Origin: Saprospiraceae bacterium | Lineage (GTDB): Bacteria; Bacteroidota; Bacteroidia; Chitinophagales; Saprospiraceae | Length of the DNA: 12,295 bases | Direction: 5' to 3' | NCBI GenBank assembly: GCA_017995875.1 | Contig: JAGOIB010000011.1 | Span: 17,726-30,020 of the forward strand | Part shown: in pieces, positions 1 to 5,701 of the stretch | Layout: each line of letters starts with the position of its first letter | How positions within the stretch are numbered: the stretch's first letter is position 1 | The notes under the pieces: generated by a model | What the model was told of the DNA's origin: nothing | The model's input: the letters and a program-made list of their open reading frames with translations, nothing else | Database searches by the model: none | Made by a program: the position numbers and the translations under genes

Positions 1-40
1 GTCAATCGTCAATTGTCAATCGTCAATTGTCAATCGTCAT
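1..40. repeat. heptad tandem repeat GTCAATY at the purB 3' end
   Basis: Five full 7-bp units (GTCAATC and GTCAATT in strict alternation) plus a partial sixth run from the first base of the window up to the purB stop codon, so the array is probably cut by the window edge. Read on the purB strand the unit is TGAC(G/A)AT. That unit holds a TGA in every copy, and because 7 is not a multiple of 3 a stop falls in each reading frame. Similar 7-bp arrays sit at 2931-2988 and 12260-12294. The function is unknown. Confidence 0.9.
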
Positions 41-1371
41 TACATCCCCGTATACCCCGATGGTGTCAACCTCCGCATCTCCTCCTTCACCTCTTCGCGC
101 ACATCAAGACCCTCAATGAATACACGAAGATGTTCTTTTGTGATCTGCTCTTTGCCCCGTGTGAGGTCTTTCAATAATTCGTATGGATTGGCGACGCCTT
201 CTCTGCGAAGGATGGTTTGAACAGCCTCTGCAAGAACAGACCAATTGGCATCAAGATCTTGAGATAGCATGGATTCATTGGCAGAGATTTTCTTCATGCC
301 TTTCTGTATAGATAGTAGGGATAAATAACTATGCGCTACAGGCACACCGATATTTCGCAACACCGTACTATCTGTAAGATCGCGCTGCAATCTGCTGACA
401 GGTAATTTATCAGCCAGGTGCCCGAATATCGCATTTGCATAACCAAGATTACCTTCCGCATTTTCAAAATCAATCGGGTTGACTTTGTGCGGCATGGCCG
501 ATGAACCCACTTCATCCGGATTCGCTCTCTGGGACAAGTAGTTCATTGAAATATAGGTCCACACATCACGACAGAAATCAATCAGTATCGTATTGATCCG
601 CATGGTGGCATGGCACAAGGCAGCAAGCTGATCATAATGTTCTATCTGCGTTGTGTACCGATAGCGCTTGATGCCCATATACGAATCTGTAAAATGATCA
701 GCCCATTCCTTCCAGTTGACCGCAGGAAAAGCAACCGCATGAGCATTGAAGTTGCCGGTAGCTCCACCAAATTTGACTTTCAATTCAACGGCTTCCAATT
801 GGATAATCTGTGCATCCAGTCTTTCCACAAACACCATCATTTCTTTGCCCAGGACGGTCGGAGATGCCGGTTGTCCATGCGTATAGGCGAGCATAGGCAT
901 GCCTGCCGTCTGCATAGCAAATTCATAAATGACTTGTCTTGTTGCTTTAATTGCAGGAATAAGATGGGATCTATACGCTTCACGTATCATCAACGGGAAT
1001 GCACTGTTGTTGACATCCTGTGACGTAAGCCCAAAATGCACCCATTCACGCAATGAGCTTAAATCACTTCCTTCCAGTTTTTCCTTGATAAAATATTCAA
1101 TCGCTTTGACATCGTGATTGATCTTACTTTCTATTTTTTTAATCGCGAGTGCATCTTCATCCGAAAAAGTAGCTACTATGCTTCGTAATAGCTCAATTTG
1201 TTGCGGAGCCAGACGCTGTCCGGGTATGATACCGGTTTCTGCCAGCGCGATGAGGTACTCCACCTCGACATAACATCTGAAGCGCATTAGGGCTGCCTCA
1301 GAAAAGCACGATGCCAGCACCGCTGTCTTGTCTGCATAACGGCCGTCTATCGGAGAAATACTGTGTAACAT
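40..1371 (-). CDS. purB: adenylosuccinate lyase
   Basis: This cytosolic purine enzyme removes fumarate from SAICAR and from adenylosuccinate, so it acts in both IMP synthesis and AMP synthesis. The 443-residue product reads end to end like the E. coli PurB type of the fumarase/aspartase superfamily. It starts MLHSISPIDGRYADK and has NHDVKAIEYF near residue 85. THGQPA follows at 164-169, with the likely catalytic His165, and the superfamily signature GSSAMPHKVNP at 289-299 supplies the mobile-loop catalytic serine. The frame stays open to an ATG at 1455, but the extra 28 residues translate intergenic heptad repeats and a promoter-like box. The ATG at 1371 fits the family N-terminus and lies downstream of that box. 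It is a single-gene unit with no purine-gene neighbour in the window. Confidence 0.97.
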   Translation of the reverse strand: MLHSISPIDGRYADKTAVLASCFSEAALMRFRCYVEVEYLIALAETGIIPGQRLAPQQIELLRSIVATFSDEDALAIKKIESKINHDVKAIEYFIKEKLEGSDLSSLREWVHFGLTSQDVNNSAFPLMIREAYRSHLIPAIKATRQVIYEFAMQTAGMPMLAYTHGQPASPTVLGKEMMVFVERLDAQIIQLEAVELKVKFGGATGNFNAHAVAFPAVNWKEWADHFTDSYMGIKRYRYTTQIEHYDQLAALCHATMRINTILIDFCRDVWTYISMNYLSQRANPDEVGSSAMPHKVNPIDFENAEGNLGYANAIFGHLADKLPVSRLQRDLTDSTVLRNIGVPVAHSYLSLLSIQKGMKKISANESMLSQDLDANWSVLAEAVQTILRREGVANPYELLKDLTRGKEQITKEHLRVFIEGLDVREEVKEEMRRLTPSGYTGM

Positions 1372-1397
1372 GATGGGTCTGTAGGATATGTAAGTGG

Positions 1398-1405
1398 CAA
1401 AAATA
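1398..1405 (-). promoter_or_regulatory. putative purB promoter, -7 box TATTTTTG
   Basis: On the purB strand this octamer matches the Bacteroidota -7 consensus TAnnTTTG exactly and ends 26 bases before the ATG at 1371. A TTTG lies upstream at 1420-1423, but the 14-base spacer is shorter than the usual ~19-20, so the -33 element is doubtful. The position argues against the longer start at 1455. Confidence 0.5.
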
Positions 1406-1423
1406 CAGTTTTCTGTTGGCAAA

Positions 1424-1444
1424 GGGCATAGAGCATAGAGCAGA
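1424..1444. repeat. short heptad repeat (GRGCATA)3 upstream of purB
   Basis: Three 7-bp units stand here in a row: GGGCATA, GAGCATA and GAGCAGA. On the minus strand they read TCTGCTC, TATGCTC and TATGCCC, the same family as the CYCTATG array at 2931-2988 but in the opposite orientation. The repeat lies between purB and repeat copy A and accounts for much of the spurious N-terminal extension of the purB frame. Confidence 0.7.
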
Positions 1445-1510
1445 TGGACTGTCATGAAACAGATCAGTCTTTTTATCAGCCAAGAATATTGATATGGCGG
1501 ATGATATCTT

Positions 1511-1675
1511 AATCCTCATTCTAATGGTTTATGCATTCCGGTATTGAATACCGAAGCCTTGGCTAAGGTATTTCATGTTCATGAGTGGATATATTGATAA
1601 TGTAGTCAGCCGCCGCAAGAAAAATGCTATGACTTAATCAATCTTGATCCTTATTCTAATGGATTACCCATTCCG
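1511..1675 (+). repeat. ~165 bp intergenic direct repeat, copy A
   Basis: This segment aligns along its whole length with 2708-2872. Matching blocks include TTATGCATTCCGG/ATTATGCATTCCGG, GAATACCGAAGCCTTGG, GTATTTCATGTTC, TGTAGTC and CTAATGGATTACCCATTC. Each copy begins and ends with a related ~30 bp motif (here 1511-1541 and 1646-1675) 135 bp apart. Inside lies a perfect 15-base palindrome, CGGTATTGAATACCG (1539-1553), which is only partly kept in copy B. One frame translates to NGLCIPVLNTEALAKVFHV, nearly as in copy B, but ends at a nearby stop. I see no start codon or protein family. Confidence 0.85.
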
Positions 1676-1954
1676 GGTAAGATTGCTGGCAATTGTGTGA
1701 TAGCCAATAAAAATCATGTTCTTCTCACAGTATCACTGGCGGAATCGAAGATGTCTTCTGCTGACAGAAATAAATTGGAACTGCCGAAAACGCCGGCATT
1801 GAAGAATAGGGCGTCCAAGAAGAGTAGGGGTGAATGAGATAATTCAAAATCATGATAAATCAGTATACATGTAACTCTGATCTGTCAATTTCTTTGTAAA
1901 TAAATTCAAATCTGAGTGTATCAAATCATTTATTAACCTTAAACTTATACAATT
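1676..1954. other. intergenic stretch without recognised gene
   Basis: Between repeat copy A and the AT-rich gene I see no gene, RNA or clear terminator. A frame is open from 1601 to 1837 on the plus strand, but its only internal ATG is late (1751) and it resembles nothing I know. The last ~90 bases are strongly AT-rich and probably carry the promoter of the next gene, although no clean TAnnTTTG box is present. Confidence 0.5.
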
Positions 1955-2662
1955 ATGAAATCGACATTTAAACAAGCATTAGTATCCCTAATACTAATGT
2001 TAATTGTTTGTAAGGCAGAATCACAAAAATCTATTTCAGATAAAAGTGTTATTCCAATTGAGAGTTCTTTACAGGGTATCCAATATTATAAGTATGAACA
2101 GTTGATGACTTCTCCGGGCAATGGTTATTGTATGTCTGATATTTCGTCTACCATCTTGAACCCATCTGATACATATATTATATCAGGACCGATGAAAACA
2201 GGTAACACACAAGACCTTCCTGGCTATTTTGCTATCACGAATAATCTTAGGTTGGTTTTGTCTCAAACGGAGGCTTTTCAAATGCAACTAAAATTTGCAG
2301 GCTATACTGAAGATGAACGTCACATTCCTCAATACAATATAGTATACGAAAATCTTTATCTTACTTATACCAAATTAAATTGGATTAGCGGCGAACCTTT
2401 TTTTAATCTGCCTACAGGAACGGATGATCAAAAATGGATCATTAAAAATATCACTGGCCCAGAAGGTCAAAATCGGGTTTCAATATTTAAATATTTTCCT
2501 GATAGCAAAACCTGTTTTGTTTTAGGTCGTCCTGAACCCTTTGCTCCAACGCCCAATTTCCCCTATATACGATGTTATTATCCGTACAATGAGGAAGAAC
2601 AATATCAGGTATTTCAATTAATTAAGCTGTATGCAGCCGATCCCAATCGAAATACCAATTAA
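1955..2662 (+). CDS. hypothetical exported protein, AT-rich orphan
   Basis: I do not recognise this 235-residue protein. It starts with a basic stretch (MKSTFK) and a hydrophobic run (ALVSLILMLIV), which looks like a signal peptide with cleavage probably after AES near residue 23. The LIVC at its end is a poor lipobox because V precedes the cysteine, so a lipoprotein is possible but less likely. The mature part is rich in Tyr, Asn, Pro and aromatic residues and shows no obvious catalytic motif, repeat or second membrane segment. The start is the first ATG of the frame and follows an A/T-rich leader without Shine-Dalgarno. Two lines I counted (1981-2040, 2461-2520) are 28-30% G+C, against 47% for a line of the fusion gene (9601-9660). 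The gene stands alone between two copies of a direct repeat, which suggests acquisition or duplication. Confidence 0.75.
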   Translation: MKSTFKQALVSLILMLIVCKAESQKSISDKSVIPIESSLQGIQYYKYEQLMTSPGNGYCMSDISSTILNPSDTYIISGPMKTGNTQDLPGYFAITNNLRLVLSQTEAFQMQLKFAGYTEDERHIPQYNIVYENLYLTYTKLNWISGEPFFNLPTGTDDQKWIIKNITGPEGQNRVSIFKYFPDSKTCFVLGRPEPFAPTPNFPYIRCYYPYNEEEQYQVFQLIKLYAADPNRNTN

Positions 2663-2707
2663 AGACCGACGTTCTGCTATGCATACCGAACCCATTACTT
2701 TAGTCTT

Positions 2708-2872
2708 TTCCCTTATTCTTATGGATTATGCATTCCGGCTTTGAATACCGAAGCCTTGGCGAAAGTATTTCATGTTCGTGAGTAATTGCATTTAAAGTGT
2801 AGTCCACCCTCGCAAAAAAAAATGCTGTTGCGGATACAATATTAATCCGTATTCTAATGGATTACCCATTCG
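2708..2872 (+). repeat. ~165 bp intergenic direct repeat, copy B
   Basis: This is the direct-orientation partner of 1511-1675. The ~30 bp end motifs lie at 2708-2737 and 2844-2871, 136 bp apart against 135 bp in copy A. The frame that gives NGLCIPVLNTEALAKVFHV in copy A gives GLCIPALNTEALAKVFHV here and then meets a stop at 2783. The two copies enclose the AT-rich orphan gene. Differences are scattered substitutions with few indels, so the duplication is not recent. Confidence 0.85.
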
Positions 2873-2930
2873 AAATATTAGTTATTCACTATTGATAAAA
2901 AGCAAATTCTGTTTCCAGACAATTACTTTA

Positions 2931-2988
2931 CCCTATGCACTATGCCCTCTGCTCTATGCGCCCTATGCTCTCTGCACTATGCTCTTAG
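2931..2988. repeat. degenerate heptad array CYCTATG overlapping a stop codon
   Basis: Eight 7-bp units run in phase apart from one 2-base insert (CG at 2959-2960). They are CCCTATG, CACTATG, CCCTCTG, CTCTATG, CCCTATG, CTCTCTG, CACTATG and CTCTTAG. The last unit contains the stop codon of the histidine kinase (TAA on the minus strand, 2985-2987), so the array begins inside the gene's terminal codon. On the kinase strand most units carry TAG. A three-unit relative lies inverted at 1424-1444. Confidence 0.85.
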
Positions 2989-4841
2989 CTTTCGCCTTTT
3001 TCAAAAACCTCAGGGTCAATCTGACTGAACACCTCCTTTTCAGCAGTCTCTCGTGTATAAGGAATCGTTATCGTAGTAGTAGTACCTACTCCTATTTCAC
3101 TGTGGATGGAAATTTCGCCTTTTAAGAAATTGACTCTCGCCGCGACATTCTCGGTGCCCATTCCTTTTTTAACTTCGACAGGATCATAGCCCTTTCCATC
3201 ATCTTCGACCATCATCTCAAGATCCTCTTCGTTGCGAATCAACTGTATAAGTATTTCGTTGGCATTGGCATGTTTGAGCGCATTGTAGAGCAACTCCTGA
3301 ACGATGCGATAGATGTTGAGATTGACTCCAATCGGAAGATCATTGAGAGAGCCATAGTGAATGAACTCGATGTGCGGTGTTTCTTCTGATTCAATCCGGT
3401 TGACCAGGTCTTTGATGGCAGGTACAATGCCCATCTTGAGCAGTGCACCCGGTTGCATATTATTGGATATTGTCCGTACTTCATTACAAGCAGCATCAAG
3501 CAGGTTGTAGGCTTTGTTGTATTCTTTTTGAGTAGTGATTTCAGGGTTTTTCGCCTGGATAGCATCAAAGTGTAGTTTGACTGTAGATAACAATCCACCG
3601 AGACTATCATGCAGATCACGAGCGATGCGCTCCCGCTCTACCTCCTGGCCCTGCAACATGCTGCTGATCGATTCTATCTTGCGGTTACTTTCCAGCTCTA
3701 TGATCTTCCGCTGATTGATTTCCTCATTCTGATTGGCAATGATCTGGTTGGAATTGATGCGCTGTTGATAGCCACGGATGATGAGATAAGTTACAATCAA
3801 CATGATGATCGCACCAACAAACAATGCACCACTCAGGAAGCCTGACAATCTCGATTTCAACATAGTGATATTCCTGTCACGCGCCATTTCCTGCAAGGCA
3901 GTCTCACGTTCGATATCCTTGTATTTGAGGAGCATTTGCTGCATGCTGGTTGATTTGCCAACATCATTGAGACTGTCATTGAAATTGTTGTAGGTCTTCA
4001 TGACTTGCAAGGCGGCAGGGTAGTCTTGCATCAGCTCATAACAGGCAGCTTGTTTTCTGAATAACTCACGTTTGACAAAGATATCCGTACCGGCAAGGCG
4101 CAACCCTTGCGAGAAATAATACAAAGCCAGTTTGTATTTCTTCGCATACATATTGTACATGCCTACGTGGAGATGGATGGACGGAAGAAAAGATTGATAG
4201 CGTATACTGTCATACCTCGTAAGGTCCAGACGAAGTGAGTCCGGAAGGTCTTTAAACAATTGTTTGTGTCCACTAAGAGCCGTGATCGTTAGCTGGTTGA
4301 TAGTGGCGAGCAAGGTGTCCTGTGTTGATAAATTTAATTTGCTGGCCTGTTCAAAGTATATAGATGCTTCATTGAGTTGTTTGCGGACGATATAGATTTC
4401 TCCGATCTGTTGGAGCATACGGGCAGACATCAGGGTGTCCCGGTTCCGCTCAGCATAGGATTCTACTTTTTCAAACATGGAGATAGCTTCCTGGTAGTAT
4501 TCACTGCCGGAATACAATCTGCCCAGGTCGGTCATCGTCTGATACATGCGCATCGAATCACCTGCACGGGCAAATAATTTCTGGGCCTCAATATAATTAC
4601 GGATGGCCCTGTCCATGTTTTCAATTTCAGCCAGGTCCCGTTCGGCAATGATTCGATAGGCTTCTGCAGCATCACTATATTTGCCTTCCTGTTCGAGTTG
4701 AGCTATGAGTCGATAGAGCTGGGCATTAGATAAAGCCTCACTTACCTGAGTGGATCCACGCAGTGGGAGGGCACATAACAACACAGTCAGTAGGATACTG
4801 AACATGCTCGATTTGGATGTAAAACAATAGTTCTCCTTCAT
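2985..4841 (-). CDS. TPR-containing sensor histidine kinase, NarL/HisKA_3 type
   Basis: This is a membrane sensor kinase of 618 residues from the chosen start. An N-terminal signal-like segment (MFSILLTVLLCALP, residues 13-26) is followed by about 270 residues of TPR-like helical hairpins, probably periplasmic. One transmembrane helix (about 334-357) and a short coiled coil come next. The HisKA_3 dimerisation domain has RIARDLHDSLGG with phospho-acceptor His411. The HATPase_c domain has an N-box (ELLYNALKHA, Asn520), a G1 box (EDDGKGYD) and a final glycine box (KGMGTENV). The frame extends to an ATG at 4904, but a promoter-like TATTTTTG lies at 4893-4900 and the start at 4841 puts a signal sequence at the N-terminus; 4805 is a further candidate. 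Its likely partner is the LuxR-type regulator encoded 155 bp upstream on the same strand. The stimulus is unknown. Confidence 0.92.
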   Translation of the reverse strand: MKENYCFTSKSSMFSILLTVLLCALPLRGSTQVSEALSNAQLYRLIAQLEQEGKYSDAAEAYRIIAERDLAEIENMDRAIRNYIEAQKLFARAGDSMRMYQTMTDLGRLYSGSEYYQEAISMFEKVESYAERNRDTLMSARMLQQIGEIYIVRKQLNEASIYFEQASKLNLSTQDTLLATINQLTITALSGHKQLFKDLPDSLRLDLTRYDSIRYQSFLPSIHLHVGMYNMYAKKYKLALYYFSQGLRLAGTDIFVKRELFRKQAACYELMQDYPAALQVMKTYNNFNDSLNDVGKSTSMQQMLLKYKDIERETALQEMARDRNITMLKSRLSGFLSGALFVGAIIMLIVTYLIIRGYQQRINSNQIIANQNEEINQRKIIELESNRKIESISSMLQGQEVERERIARDLHDSLGGLLSTVKLHFDAIQAKNPEITTQKEYNKAYNLLDAACNEVRTISNNMQPGALLKMGIVPAIKDLVNRIESEETPHIEFIHYGSLNDLPIGVNLNIYRIVQELLYNALKHANANEILIQLIRNEEDLEMMVEDDGKGYDPVEVKKGMGTENVAARVNFLKGEISIHSEIGVGTTTTITIPYTRETAEKEVFSQIDPEVFEKGES

Positions 4842-4892
4842 ATCCAGGTGTGGTTGCACGGATAGTTTAATAGCATAAACGAAGGGGCGAAA

Positions 4893-4900
4893 CAAAAATA
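4893..4900 (-). promoter_or_regulatory. putative histidine-kinase promoter, -7 box TATTTTTG
   Basis: This octamer matches TAnnTTTG exactly on the kinase strand and is identical to the box before purB. It lies 51 bases before the ATG at 4841 and downstream of the ATG at 4904, which supports the shorter protein. No clear -33 TTTG stands at the usual distance. It would let the kinase be transcribed separately from the regulator gene. Confidence 0.45.
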
Positions 4901-4996
4901 TCAATTTCAGTGTGCTATTGTTTGAAATGAAATTGATAATGAAATTGGGTTACTCGTATAACGTATTCGGTCATTAATTCCTTATATTCTCAGCCC

Positions 4997-5650
4997 TTAA
5001 GGCTGTTTAATCAACTGATTTTCCAGGGCAACGCGCACCAGGCCGGCAGTATTCCTTACGCCAAGTTTGGTCAGTAAACTCCGGCGATGCGACTCCACAG
5101 TCTTCAGACTGATAAATAACGTATCCGCAATTTCCTGGGTTGTATGCTCCTTAACGATCAGTTCAAGTACTTCTTTTTCCCGCCTTGAAATCTTAGGAGA
5201 AAGGATGTTGGATTTTTTGCCTCCTGATTTCTGATGAACCAGGCTTTTCATGATGGTTTCGGTCACTTCTTCACTGAAGTAGGATTGGCCTTCATAGACA
5301 GCCTCGATGGCTGAGATGAGTTCCTTTTTACCCGTATTCTTGAGGATATAACCTTGCGCCCCGTATTTCAGGATTTCTGTTACAAAGCTCTCCTCATTGT
5401 GCATGGACAATGCGAGCACTTTTACGACAGGATAATCCTTGCTCAGTTTCTGGCATACTTCCAGGCCATTCATTCCCGGCAGGTTGATGTCCAGAAGAAT
5501 CACATCTGCAGGTGTATGTGCCAGTTTTTCAAAAACTTCAAGCCCATTGTAGCATTTCGAAACCACCTGGATATTGTCTATTCCATCCAGGATTGATTCA
5601 ACACCTTCGACAAACATGTTGTGATCATCAGCTATCATCACTCGTATCAT
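4997..5650 (-). CDS. LuxR/NarL-family response regulator
   Basis: This is a cytoplasmic DNA-binding regulator of 217 residues, the usual NarL-family length. The receiver domain (about 1-120) has the acidic pair Asp8/Asp9 (IADDH), phospho-acceptor Asp54 (LLDINLPGMNG), Ser82 (ALSMHN) and Lys104 (YILKN), so all key phosphorylation residues are present. The C-terminal LuxR-type helix-turn-helix (about 150-215) contains LSPKISRREKEVLELI, TTQEIADTLFISLKTVESHR and LLTKLGVRN. It probably takes phosphate from the TPR kinase encoded next. The stop codon falls in the loop of a small 5-bp inverted repeat. The gene starts 51 bp after the maltose phosphorylase stop on the same strand, so read-through from the sugar genes is possible. 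A TACTTTTA sequence in that gap only partly matches the -7 consensus. Confidence 0.95.
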   Translation of the reverse strand: MIRVMIADDHNMFVEGVESILDGIDNIQVVSKCYNGLEVFEKLAHTPADVILLDINLPGMNGLEVCQKLSKDYPVVKVLALSMHNEESFVTEILKYGAQGYILKNTGKKELISAIEAVYEGQSYFSEEVTETIMKSLVHQKSGGKKSNILSPKISRREKEVLELIVKEHTTQEIADTLFISLKTVESHRRSLLTKLGVRNTAGLVRVALENQLIKQP

Positions 5651-5701
5651 AAAATAGATCTACCAGGTTTAAAACATTCTAAAAGTACAGATTTAACCAC
5701 A

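Noticed and set aside
1..40. CRISPR array
   Set aside because: The units are 7 bp and contiguous without spacers; the other heptad arrays are the same.
1372..1455. N-terminal extension of the purB frame by 28 residues
   Set aside because: The extra codons translate heptad repeats and a TAnnTTTG box, and the family N-terminus begins at the ATG at 1371.
1601..1837. Open frame of 78 codons after repeat copy A
   Set aside because: It has no start codon near its beginning, its first part is repeat sequence, and the translation resembles no known protein.
2892..3125. Plus-strand open frame with LYALCPL-like repeats
   Set aside because: It is the translation of the heptad array and of the antisense of the kinase 3' end.
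4842..4904. Upstream start of the TPR kinase at 4904
   Set aside because: A promoter-like TATTTTTG covers 4893-4900, and the later start leaves a proper signal sequence.
4991..5005. Inverted repeat CAGCC-CTTAA-GGCTG at the regulator stop codon as a terminator
   Set aside because: The stem is only 5 bp and no T-rich tract follows on the gene strand.
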